A DNA stretch of 10,722 nt from SIG588 sp964515215 (GCA_964515215.1 CAZESL010000081.1:1-10722); one strand, 5' to 3'. Shown: positions 1 to 6,564, counted from the stretch's first letter. Notes: generated from the letters alone by a model not told the origin. Numbers and translations are program-made.

Positions 1-295
1 GCGTGAATAAAGGCGCGGCAGAAACCGCAAATAGTTCAACTCCCGCCAGCCTAACATATAAATATCCTTCCGAACAGCTTTTAGCATCGAAACTTTGGTT
101 AAACCAAGCGAGTTCCTTTGTATCCCAGTATATGAAGTAACAATCGTCGTCATCCTGTACGGTCGGTTTTTCAACAAAATATGCTTCATCATCGGTTCGT
201 GCTATGTCGTTTGCGTATCCACTACTGTAAGTGGATGAGGCAAATGTAAAAAGAATCAGAGTAACCAATGCTAGAGTTTTTCAAATATTTTTCAT
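1..295 (-). pseudogene. Secreted protein gene, partial, with in-frame TGA at codon 5
   Basis: Read on the minus strand from ATG at 295, the frame gives M-K-N-I, a TGA stop at 283-281, then an open frame all the way to the left edge (93 codons). The part after the stop looks like a signal peptide: K-T-L-A-L-V-T-L-I-L-F-T-F-A, with likely cleavage near S-G-Y-A/N-D. The exported part is acidic (T-D-D-E, V-Q-D-D-D-D-C) and I do not recognise its family. A strong ribosome binding site (AAGGAGG, 310-304, 8 bases from the ATG) and a near-consensus promoter (489-461) show that this ATG was the real start. The stop removes the basic n-region from the signal peptide. A TTG a few codons later could restart translation, but without positive charge. 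Read as a recent nonsense mutation, an assembly error, or less likely recoding; TGA ends other genes here, so a reassigned code is unlikely. Base composition is AT-rich compared with the next operon. Confidence 0.62.
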
Positions 296-318
296 AGTCT
301 CAACCTCCTTGCAGTCGA

Positions 319-343
319 TTTGGATTAATTTCAAACATCCAAA
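319..343 (-). promoter_or_regulatory. Hairpin just upstream of the left gene's ribosome binding site
   Basis: In minus-strand RNA, TTTGGAT (343-337) and ATCCAAA (325-319) form a perfect 7-base stem with an 11-base loop, about 8 bases before AAGGAGG. It does not cover the ribosome binding site. It may only be local structure of the leader. Confidence 0.35.
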
Positions 344-364
344 CTTATGTGGCTTGTGCAAGCG

Positions 365-450
365 AAAAAACAGCCGCCTGCCCAACGATCTGTTACATCC
401 ACATGTCATCCACCCCCTTAGTTCTTTTAACAAACAGATCCAATGCTGTT
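365..450 (-). promoter_or_regulatory. Possible attenuator-like leader with a tiny upstream ORF
   Basis: Between the promoter and the left gene, four short segments can pair in mutually exclusive ways in the minus-strand RNA: segment 1 AACAG (450-446), segment 2 GATCTGTT (440-433), segment 3 AACAGATC (394-387) and segment 4 CTGTT plus a U tract (373-365). Segments 2 and 3 match over 8 bases. Segments 3 and 4 form AACAG/CTGTT plus UCG/CGG around a 9-base loop, ending in U's, like a modest intrinsic terminator. A four-codon frame M-W-M-stop (404-393) lies behind an AGGGGG ribosome-binding-like stretch (418-413), and its stop falls inside segment 3. This resembles transcription attenuation. The stems are short, no ligand or amino acid cue is clear, and chance pairing is possible. 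Confidence 0.33.
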
Positions 451-460
451 CGTCACAACC

Positions 461-489
461 ATTGTACACAACGCCTATTATTTTGTCAA
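461..489 (-). promoter_or_regulatory. Sigma-A promoter for the left secreted-protein gene
   Basis: On the minus strand, TTGACA (489-484) is a perfect -35 box. It is followed by exactly 17 bases and TACAAT (466-461), one mismatch from the consensus -10. The expected transcription start is near 454, leaving a leader of about 160 bases before the ATG at 295. This is the best-looking promoter in the window. Confidence 0.75.
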
Positions 490-551
490 TATTTTTACTG
501 AACGTTGAATTTTTTTGTTATTTTTGACATATGCTGTAAATTTACAATTCT

Positions 552-580
552 TTCACACACGAAAACAAAAAATATAGTAT
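552..580 (+). promoter_or_regulatory. Likely promoter of the DUF5685 operon
   Basis: TTCACA (552-557, one mismatch from TTGACA) is followed by 17 bases and TAGTAT (575-580, four of six -10 positions). Transcription would start near 587, just before the ribosome binding site (GAAGGG, 595-600). A perfect TTGACA at 524-529 has no good -10 at 16-18 bases; its nearest candidate TACAAT (543-548) is only 13 bases away. Confidence 0.45.
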
Positions 581-609
581 GCTAACAGCGTTATGAAGGG
601 TGTGAGAAT

Positions 610-1452
610 GTGTTCGGTTACGTGCGGGTGTTTCAGCCCGAATTGAAGGTGCGGGAATGGGAAGACTACCGTGGGGCGTATTGCTCGCTGTGCCGTGCGC
701 TCGGCAAGCGGTACGGTGTGGGTGCCCGTTTTCTGCTCAATTACGATTTCACCGTGCTGGCACTTTTCCACATGGCGCTGTCCGACACACCCGTCGCGTT
801 TTCGAAAGGGCGGTGCCCGTTTAACCCCTTAAAAAAATGCCGCCGTTGCCACGGGGACGATGCACTTGCCTTTGCGGCGGATGCGGCGGTGTTGCTCTCC
901 TACTACAAATTGAAGGACGACGTAGCGGACGAACGCTTTTTAAAGCGTTTCACCCGCCGTCCGCTGTTGTGGCTGGTATCGCCGATGAAACGGCGTGCCG
1001 CACGGTTAGATCCCGCGGTAGCGGCAAGTATGGCGGCGTATTACGAAGCACAACAAGCGGCGGAACGCGAGGGCGGCTCGCTCGACGCGGCGGCACACCC
1101 GACCGCCACCCTGATGGCAGCGTTGACGGCGCGGGATTCCGCGGGTGAAGAACGTGACGCACGCGCCCGCTTCGGTTACTGTCTCGGGCGGTGGATCTAT
1201 TTGGCGGATGCCGCCGACGATTGGGAGAGTGACCGCAAAAGCGACGGGTTCAACCCGTTCCCACCCGATGAAAACGGCGAGAAACCCCGCACCCGTATGC
1301 GGGAAGCACTCAACTCCTCACTGGCAGAGTGTCTCACCGCGTATCATCTGCTCACCCGCCATCAATTCGATGAGATCTTACAAAATATTCTACGTTACGG
1401 TATGCCCGCCGCGATCGCGCGGGTGACCGCGCCGAACGGCAAAGAGAGGTAA
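610..1452 (+). CDS. DUF5685 family protein
   Basis: The start M-F-G-Y-V and the stretch Y-R-G-A-Y-C-S-L-C-R (20-29) are typical of the DUF5685 family, common in clostridia and without known function. The GTG start at 610 has GAAGGG 9 bases upstream; the ATG at 608 is in another frame. The protein has 280 residues, no signal peptide and no clear membrane segment, so it is probably cytoplasmic and largely alpha-helical. Cysteines pair as C25-x2-C28 and C77-x2-C80, with C69 nearby, a possible metal or disulfide site. Two Asp-rich motifs stand out: K-D-D-V-A-D-E (102-108) and D-A-A-D-D-W-E-S-D (200-208), the latter followed by N-P-F. They resemble the Mg-binding motifs of class I isoprenoid synthases in spacing and form, but this is my inference. 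First gene of an operon; the J-protein follows after 6 bases. Confidence 0.82.
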   Translation: MFGYVRVFQPELKVREWEDYRGAYCSLCRALGKRYGVGARFLLNYDFTVLALFHMALSDTPVAFSKGRCPFNPLKKCRRCHGDDALAFAADAAVLLSYYKLKDDVADERFLKRFTRRPLLWLVSPMKRRAARLDPAVAASMAAYYEAQQAAEREGGSLDAAAHPTATLMAALTARDSAGEERDARARFGYCLGRWIYLADAADDWESDRKSDGFNPFPPDENGEKPRTRMREALNSSLAECLTAYHLLTRHQFDEILQNILRYGMPAAIARVTAPNGKER

Positions 1453-1458
1453 CACGAT

Positions 1459-2046
1459 ATGAACGATCCGTATAAGATTCTCGGCATCTCGCCCGATGCG
1501 ACCGACGACCAAGTCAAAGCCGCCTACCGCGAAATGGCACGCAAGTACCACCCCGACCAGTACGGCGACAACCCGCTCTCGGATCTCGCGCAGGAGAAGA
1601 TGCAGGAGATCAACGAAGCGTACGACACCATCGTGCGTATGCGCAAAGAGGGCGGCGCCGGCAACAACAGTTACGGCCGCGGCAGTCGATACGCCGATAT
1701 TCGCCGTATGGTGAGTGAAGGGCGCATTGAGGATGCCGACACCCTCTTGAACGGCATTCCCGCCGTGACGCGGGATGCGGAATGGCATTTTTTGAAAGGC
1801 AGCGTGCTGTATAAGCGCGGTTGGCTGGAGGATGCCTTCCAGCATTTTTCCACCGCCTGCCGTATGGACCCGACCAACGCGGAATACCGCGCGGCGTACA
1901 ACCAGATGTCCCGCGGGCGGCAGACGGGCACCTACACCACCACCCCCGTCGGCGGCGGTTGCAACGCCTGTGACGTGTGTAACACCCTCATATGCGCGGA
2001 CTGCTGCTGTGAGTGTATGGGCGGCGACCTCATTCACTGTTGCTGA
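1459..2046 (+). CDS. J-domain protein with TPR-like middle and Cys-rich tail
   Basis: Residues 2-63 form a J domain: D-P-Y-K-I-L-G-I start, helix II V-K-A-A-Y-R-E-M-A-R-K-Y, the catalytic H-P-D at 31-33, and helix III ending in I-N-E-A-Y. J domains stimulate ATP hydrolysis by DnaK/Hsp70. After a Gly-rich linker (64-75), residues 77-150 read as TPR-like helical pairs (L-L-N-G-I, W-H-F-L-K-G, A-F-Q-H-F-S-T-A). The tail (165-195) has ten cysteines, including C168-x2-C171-x2-C174 and the run C182-C183-C184-E-C186, and ends H-C-C. It is not the four-repeat zinc domain of true DnaJ, so this is a specialised (type III-like) J-protein. The tail could bind metal, hold an Fe-S cluster or be lipidated; the sequence does not decide. 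No dnaK or grpE is next to it. The ribosome binding site (GAGAGG, 1444-1449) sits in the end of the upstream gene, suggesting translational coupling. Confidence 0.88.
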   Translation: MNDPYKILGISPDATDDQVKAAYREMARKYHPDQYGDNPLSDLAQEKMQEINEAYDTIVRMRKEGGAGNNSYGRGSRYADIRRMVSEGRIEDADTLLNGIPAVTRDAEWHFLKGSVLYKRGWLEDAFQHFSTACRMDPTNAEYRAAYNQMSRGRQTGTYTTTPVGGGCNACDVCNTLICADCCCECMGGDLIHCC

Positions 2047-2061
2047 TAAGGGGGTATCTCG

Positions 2062-2592
2062 GTGAAAACCAGTGGTAAAGTGGCACTCGGCGGGGTGTTC
2101 GGCTCGCTTGCCGTCGTGTGTCTGCTCGGTACCGTGTTCCCGTATGCCACCTTTGCACTTCCCGCCGTGGCAGGGCTGTTGCTCGTGCCCGTGGCGATGG
2201 AAACGGGACGGCGGTGGGGCTGGCTTTCCTTTGCGGCGGTGGCGGTGCTGAATGTATTACTCACCCCCTCGATGGAAGCCAAGATCCTGTTCGTGGCGTT
2301 TCTCGGGTACTATCCCCTTTTGAAACTGTCGCTCGATCCTCTGCCGCATCTGTTCGCGTGGCCGATCAAATTCCTGTTATTTAACGCGGCGGTGGTGGCG
2401 GCTTACTGGCTGATGCTCCATCTGTTCGGATTGGAAGAAAACTCGTTCGAACTGTTCGGTGTCAATATGCCGCTTTTGCTGTTGGCACTCGGCAACGTGA
2501 CCTTTTTGCTGTATGACTTATGCCTTTCCCGCTTGTGGGAATGGTATATGTTGGCGGTACATCCACGACTGGCACGGATATTTCGGATATAA
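2062..2592 (+). CDS. Conserved polytopic membrane protein of unknown function
   Basis: 176 residues, mostly hydrophobic, with about five or six membrane segments (roughly 8-28, 30-47, 52-69, 74-90, 102-121 and 133-152). The GTG start at 2062 has AAGGGGG (2048-2054) 7 bases before it. Notable motifs are G-T-V-F-P-Y-A-T-F-A-L-P-A-V-A-G (23-38), G-Y-Y-P-L-L-K (82-88), K-F-L-L-F-N (103-108) and Y-D-L-C-L-S-R-L (151-158). The size and helix count recall S-components of ECF vitamin transporters, but no substrate motif is visible and I would not assign that role. It lies 15 bases after the J-protein and is the last gene of this operon. I have the impression that similar proteins are annotated as hypothetical in clostridia. 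Confidence 0.75.
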   Translation: MKTSGKVALGGVFGSLAVVCLLGTVFPYATFALPAVAGLLLVPVAMETGRRWGWLSFAAVAVLNVLLTPSMEAKILFVAFLGYYPLLKLSLDPLPHLFAWPIKFLLFNAAVVAAYWLMLHLFGLEENSFELFGVNMPLLLLALGNVTFLLYDLCLSRLWEWYMLAVHPRLARIFRI

Positions 2593-3132
2593 GCGTAGGG
2601 TTCGGGTTTGACTGCTCACCCTAAAGAAAAAACACCCGTAGGTGAGTTGCGGTTAGGGATTAGGAGAGAGTTCCACAGAAACCTTTAGGTTGCACACAAG
2701 TCGATGGGATTCCAAAGGGTCGGGCAGACCCTTTGGCCGATGGAGGGGTACGGGGTCGCGTTTGCGAGCGCCGCCGGTGGCGGATACAGCGAGCAATAAG
2801 CGAGTGTCGCGGTCGAAGTTCGCCGAGCGATAGCGAAAAAGCGAACTTCGGGTACCGCAAACGGTAGTCGGAAGGTTCCCCGTGTTCTTTTCGCCGTTTT
2901 CTTTCAAAGAAAACGGCTGCCCGCGCGACATAAGCGCGAATCGACACTGGAAAATGTTTGAAACGCTTATCTTCTCGTTGTTTGAAAATCGTTTTACGAT
3001 TTTCAAACAACATCGCTGGCAGAATATTATATAAAGCGTTTCTGCAGATTGTGTAGCGCATTATGTGTTTGCAAAACGGACGGTCGAGGACGCCCGTCCC
3101 TATAAATGCTCTACCGAAATTCCTGCAATAAC
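2593..3132. repeat. Hairpin-rich non-coding block, possible dispersed intergenic element
   Basis: This stretch has no credible gene but many inverted repeats: 2615-2620/2641-2646 (6 bases), 2712-2721/2727-2736 (10 bases, 5-base loop), 2771-2775/2779-2783 (5), 2814-2823/2841-2850 (10), 2893-2904/2906-2917 (12, one-base centre), 2977-2992/2996-3011 (16 bases, TTT loop) and 3078-3083/3094-3099 (6). All are perfect. Such density resembles REP/MITE-like elements or a structured RNA. The borders share a loose inverted similarity: TAGGG-tt-CGGG near 2597 and, on the other strand, TAGGG-ac-CGGG near 3103. Minus-strand reading frames across it are Arg/Ser/Pro-rich and look non-coding. Copy number cannot be judged from one window. 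Confidence 0.5.
2977..3011. repeat. Perfect 16-base inverted repeat
   Basis: The arms 2977-2992 and 2996-3011 are fully complementary around TTT. It is the longest perfect stem in the window. It is not followed by a T run on either strand (the plus strand continues ATCGCTGG), so it is not a classic terminator. Confidence 0.7.
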
Positions 3133-3175
3133 AAATGGAGAGAATGCATATCCAATGTGCATCCTCTCCATTTTT
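3133..3175. terminator. Bidirectional intrinsic terminator
   Basis: AAATGGAGAG (3133-3142) pairs with CTCTCCATTT (3164-3173). After one A/C mismatch, ATGCA (3144-3148) pairs with TGCAT (3158-3162). The plus strand ends in TTTTT (3171-3175). The minus strand ends in TTTGTTATT, a weaker U tract. It lies between the convergent end of the left operon block and the large minus-strand gene, so it can serve both directions, most clearly the plus strand. Confidence 0.6.
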
Positions 3176-3185
3176 ATCCCTATGA

Positions 3186-3212
3186 CCACCCGCTGTACAG
3201 CGGGTGGCTTTT
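3186..3212. terminator. 22-base perfect palindrome after the dockerin gene
   Basis: CCACCCGCTG (3186-3195), TA, CAGCGGGTGG (3198-3207) form a perfect GC-rich dyad 12 bases beyond the stop codon of the large minus-strand gene. On the plus strand it is followed by CTTTT. On the minus strand no U tract follows, so for the dockerin mRNA it is better seen as a 3'-end stabilising hairpin ahead of the terminator at 3133-3175. Confidence 0.5.
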
Positions 3213-3219
3213 CATTGGT

Positions 3220-6200
3220 TTACTTCGCAATGGGGAACTGCGTGATCTTCTTCACAGCGTACTGCAGGATCAAACGCGCATCGGTGGAGTCTACCTTACC
3301 GTTGCCGTCCACGTCCGCCGTCGCCAGCGCGATCGCCGACCCATCGATCTTCTTCACCGCATACTGCAGTACCAGACGGGCATCGGTAGAATCGGTCTTA
3401 CCGTCGCCGTTCACGTCACCCACACCGGGGAATTCCGTACTGTCGATGCTCTTCAGAAGCAGGATGTAGTCGGTCATATCGATCGCTTCATCGTCGTTCA
3501 TCTGCGCAAAGTACTGACGGCGGCCGATGTCCTTCTTGCCCTGCAGATGCGCGAGCAGCAGTGCCGCATCTGCCGCGTCCAGTACACCGTCGGTGTTCAC
3601 GTCACCGAGCAGGGGCTCGATGACCTGCAACTTCACCGTCGCGGTAAGCCCGTTCTCGCTGGTAAAGGTAATCGTTGCCGCACCGCGTTCTACGGCATAT
3701 ACGTAGTCGTAACCGTCCGTCGCGACAACGTCTTCATTATCTGTCTCACTGAAAAGCCATTCCGAAATCGCTGCACCGCTCGGCCCGAATTGCACTTCAA
3801 ATTCGACATACCGATCCTTCTCCACGAAGTACACACCGTCTTCGAAGAAGAGATAGTCGTCTACGTCGGGTACGACCTCAAGCGACGTGGCGGGAACGGG
3901 AACAGCGACCGCACCCGTGAACGGATCGCCATATTGTCCGTCATACAACATAAACAGAACGTAATAGGTCTCACCTGCCGTGAGCGTCTCAGGCAACCAC
4001 GCATTGTAATCGGCGGCACTGTCATCGTCCCAATTGATCTCGTTAAACTCGTCGTCGTACAGGTAAACGATCGTATCCTCGTCACCATCGGTGTAGAACA
4101 CATATTCACCGCTCGTTGCGGGCGTAAACGCAAACCCTTGTCCCAAGATGCCGCCGTCCAATACGATCGTTTGCGGCTCGTCGAGCGCAATTACGTCTGC
4201 CGCAGTCACGGTGACGGTGAACTCTGCCGTGTTGTCAAGATCGGTCACGAGCGTTACCGTCGTGGTGCCGACACCCACGGCAATCAGCATACCGTCAATC
4301 TCCTTCACGACGGTCTCGTCTTCGATACGTGCTTCCCAGATATTCTCCATTTCTGCAATACGGTAATCCGGGCAAACGCCGTCACCCACCGTTGCCGCGA
4401 TGGTCGTATCCAGCAACACGATGCCTTCTTCCGGCTGCTCTACCACCGAATCGTCCGGTGCTTCACAGGCTTGCAACGTCACGTCAAACGCAACCAACTC
4501 TTCGTCAGCATCGATCGCCACGTAATATACCTCGTCGGCAAAGAGTTCGACGATCAAGGAGAGCGGCTCACCGCCTTCACTTTCGGCATCACCGATATCC
4601 CAAACACCTTCCTCTTCTTGGACAAACAGCACCAACTCCGCGTTGCAACTGCCGTCGGTCGTAAACTCGTACCAACCGTCTTCTTCCACCGTCAGGCGAT
4701 ACACCTTTTCGGGGTTGATCGGATTCAAAATAACGTGCTTGGTTCCGACGCCGTTCCACTCGAGCGGTTCTTTCACCGTCACGGTAACGGTATCGGACAC
4801 CCCGTTTTCAAGCGTAGCCGTAATCGTAGCGGTGCCGGGTGCCACGGGAGTCAAATCGCCGTATTCGTCCACCAGCAGCACCGATTCGTCTGAAGAAGTA
4901 AAGGTAATGGCGGTATCCAGCGCCCCTTCCGGCAACAGTTCATACTCCAACCACGACCAATCCGTGATCTCGACGGAGAAGTCGTCACCCAACTCGATCC
5001 CCTCGGCCGCGGGCGTTTTTTGCAATCGCAGGGTAGCGGTCTCACCGACTTCCGTCATCACGATCACGTCGTAGGTCACATCCGCTGTCAGTTCAACCGT
5101 TCTGATCGGTTGCGAGCCCGTATAAATCGCTTCTTCGCCTTCCAACACCGCTACCATCGCAGCGTACCCGGTATAATCGAACCATACGTTGTAGAACGCC
5201 GTTTCCGTCGGGGTGAAGGTATAGTGCCCGTAGACGGAGATCTCCGTACCCTCAAAGGTATAGTCCGTATCGAGCACGATCGCTTCCGGCTCCCTTACCG
5301 TCAACGCAAACGTCGCCGTAAGACCGCTTTCACTTTCCGCCGTAATGGTTGCGGTGCCCATGCCGATCACCGTCACGTCACCGTCCTCCACAACGGCAAC
5401 CTCTTCGTCCGAAGACTCCCACGTGATCTCCTCACGCGAAGCCAGGATCGGCGCAAACACGGGAGTAAGACTGAAATACTCGACGTCACCGTAGAACACT
5501 TCGGCAGCGTCACCCTCGGCGAAGGACATTCCCGTCGCAGGCACCGTTTTGCTGACCGTCAACACCGCCGTTTCTTCCATAGCGTAGTTGCATATCAACT
5601 TAACGACATAGTTTTTGCCCGCTTCCAACGCCGCATACAAACACAGCGGATCGTCGTAGCCACTCACTTCACCGCCGTAGTATAATCCGTCATCCATCAA
5701 CGTGTACAAAGCCAAACGGCGGTATTCCAAAAGGTCGCCGCCCGACAGGGCAAACGCGTACTCCGCCGTTTCTTCCGCCGTAAAGAGAAACGCCTGCACT
5801 GCTTCACCGTATTCATTCTCTTCCCACAGGACGGTATTGTCACCCGCCGTCGCCGCAGGGGGCAACACCGACTTCACGGTCACCGCATCGCTCGCGCCGC
5901 CCGACACTGTCGCGGTCAGCGTGCATTCGCCTGCCTTATGCACGCGGAACTCCTCATCGTACGTTTCACCGAACGAGGAATCTTCCCACTCCAGAGACAG
6001 TATATAGTCCGCATCAGCGGGCGTGACAGCCACGTCGACCGTGCGATACTCATTATCCAACGTCACGTTCAACACGCCGTCTTCCGCACCGAGGATCTCC
6101 ACCGCCGTCGGCACGATGCCCTTGCGAATGGTCACGGTGAAAGGATCCGCATCGGAACGTGCGTCCATCTCCAAACGGTAGGTCACGCCCGCCGTCAGTT

Positions 6201-6513
6201 CCCGTACCATACGGAATTGCAGATCCTCCGCATCGTCGTAATAGTCGATCTCCTCGTCCGTTTCATCTTCGAACAACGTAAACTGCGGATCGCAATCCAC
6301 ACCGGACGACCAACATACGTAAAGCGCCGTCTCCTCCGGTGTAAAATACAACAGAGCAGGGTCTTCGTATGTACCCGACACCGTAAGCGGCGTGTCCAAC
6401 TCCAGCGTTGCCACCATACTCTCTGCCGCCGCCGTGAACGGTACGAGACTCAAAAGCAGCACAAACGCCGTCATCAGCGCCAAGGCTTTCCGCATACTGT
6501 TTCGTAGTTTCAT
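3220..6513 (-). CDS. Large secreted protein: five PPC/BIG2-like pairs plus two dockerin-like modules
   Basis: The 1097-residue protein starts with a signal peptide (R-K-A-L-A-L-M-T-A-F-V-L-L-L-S, cleavage probably after A28-A-A30). Five repeats then alternate a PPC-like beta domain (about 33-132, 227-323, 417-500, 592-684, 781-871; signs are F-T-P-x-E-T-A-x-Y and L-T-A-G-x-T-Y) with a BIG2-like Ig fold (133-226, 324-416, 501-591, 685-780, 872-967; signs are W-x-S-S-D-E-x-V and G-T-A-T-I-T-A). The C-terminus (968-1097) holds four calcium-loop segments: D971-V-N-T-D, a degenerate N-D-D-E-A-I-D near 1006, D1033-V-N-G-D-G and D1067-V-D-G-N-G. That makes two type I dockerin-like modules. Dockerins bind cohesins on scaffoldins or cell surfaces. 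No catalytic domain is visible, so an adhesive or structural surface role is likely. It is very rich in Asp and Glu. The ATG at 6513 follows AAGGAG after 11 bases, a long gap; no better start fits. Confidence 0.87.
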   Translation of the reverse strand: MKLRNSMRKALALMTAFVLLLSLVPFTAAAESMVATLELDTPLTVSGTYEDPALLYFTPEETALYVCWSSGVDCDPQFTLFEDETDEEIDYYDDAEDLQFRMVRELTAGVTYRLEMDARSDADPFTVTIRKGIVPTAVEILGAEDGVLNVTLDNEYRTVDVAVTPADADYILSLEWEDSSFGETYDEEFRVHKAGECTLTATVSGGASDAVTVKSVLPPAATAGDNTVLWEENEYGEAVQAFLFTAEETAEYAFALSGGDLLEYRRLALYTLMDDGLYYGGEVSGYDDPLCLYAALEAGKNYVVKLICNYAMEETAVLTVSKTVPATGMSFAEGDAAEVFYGDVEYFSLTPVFAPILASREEITWESSDEEVAVVEDGDVTVIGMGTATITAESESGLTATFALTVREPEAIVLDTDYTFEGTEISVYGHYTFTPTETAFYNVWFDYTGYAAMVAVLEGEEAIYTGSQPIRTVELTADVTYDVIVMTEVGETATLRLQKTPAAEGIELGDDFSVEITDWSWLEYELLPEGALDTAITFTSSDESVLLVDEYGDLTPVAPGTATITATLENGVSDTVTVTVKEPLEWNGVGTKHVILNPINPEKVYRLTVEEDGWYEFTTDGSCNAELVLFVQEEEGVWDIGDAESEGGEPLSLIVELFADEVYYVAIDADEELVAFDVTLQACEAPDDSVVEQPEEGIVLLDTTIAATVGDGVCPDYRIAEMENIWEARIEDETVVKEIDGMLIAVGVGTTTVTLVTDLDNTAEFTVTVTAADVIALDEPQTIVLDGGILGQGFAFTPATSGEYVFYTDGDEDTIVYLYDDEFNEINWDDDSAADYNAWLPETLTAGETYYVLFMLYDGQYGDPFTGAVAVPVPATSLEVVPDVDDYLFFEDGVYFVEKDRYVEFEVQFGPSGAAISEWLFSETDNEDVVATDGYDYVYAVERGAATITFTSENGLTATVKLQVIEPLLGDVNTDGVLDAADAALLLAHLQGKKDIGRRQYFAQMNDDEAIDMTDYILLLKSIDSTEFPGVGDVNGDGKTDSTDARLVLQYAVKKIDGSAIALATADVDGNGKVDSTDARLILQYAVKKITQFPIAK
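3247..3420 (-). repeat. Tandem dockerin calcium-loop repeat at DNA level
   Basis: The last two dockerin segments are near copies: both encode D-S-T-D-A-R-L-(V/I)-L-Q-Y-A-V-K-K-I. The DNA at about 3247-3315 and 3349-3417 is clearly similar but differs at many third positions, so the duplication is old and kept by selection on the protein. Confidence 0.7.
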
Positions 6514-6541
6514 TCTGCATACATCTCCTTTGATCGATCTT

Positions 6542-6564
6542 CAAAGAGGCACTTCGCCTCTTTG
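6542..6564 (-). promoter_or_regulatory. Stem-loop at the predicted 5' end of the dockerin-protein mRNA
   Basis: CAAAGAGGC (6564-6556 in minus-strand RNA) pairs perfectly with GCCTCTTTG (6550-6542) around a 5-base loop. The promoter at 6600-6572 predicts a start at about 6565, so the RNA would begin with this hairpin, followed by the ribosome binding site about 15 bases later. Hairpins at the extreme 5' end are known to protect mRNAs from decay. Confidence 0.5.

Noticed and set aside
281..283. TGA as selenocysteine or a reassigned Trp codon
   Set aside because: Two other genes in the window end in TGA, and there is no selenoprotein context at codon 5 of a signal peptide.
281..469. A 62-codon minus-strand frame ending in M-K-N-I
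   Set aside because: It reads through the untranslated leader in phase with the real ATG at 295; the strong ribosome binding site just before 295 marks the true start.
231..527. A 98-codon plus-strand frame over the leader region
   Set aside because: It runs through the minus-strand promoter, leader and ribosome binding site and has no ribosome binding site of its own.
1390..2037. A 215-codon minus-strand frame opposite the J-protein gene
   Set aside because: Shadow of the J-domain coding sequence; no family features.
2653..3061. Overlapping minus-strand frames of 117 and 133 codons in the hairpin-rich block
   Set aside because: Their products are Arg/Ser/Pro-rich, cross several perfect inverted repeats, and lack good ribosome binding sites; better explained by non-coding repeat DNA.
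2593..3219. Possible CRISPR array in the hairpin-rich block
   Set aside because: The inverted repeats differ from each other and there is no regular direct repeat with equal spacers; no cas genes are present.
3106..4893. A 595-codon open frame on the plus strand opposite the dockerin gene
   Set aside because: It is the mirror of a strongly biased coding strand. Its product is rich in His, Arg and Val with no domain order, and it has no ribosome binding site, while the minus strand encodes clear domains and a signal peptide.
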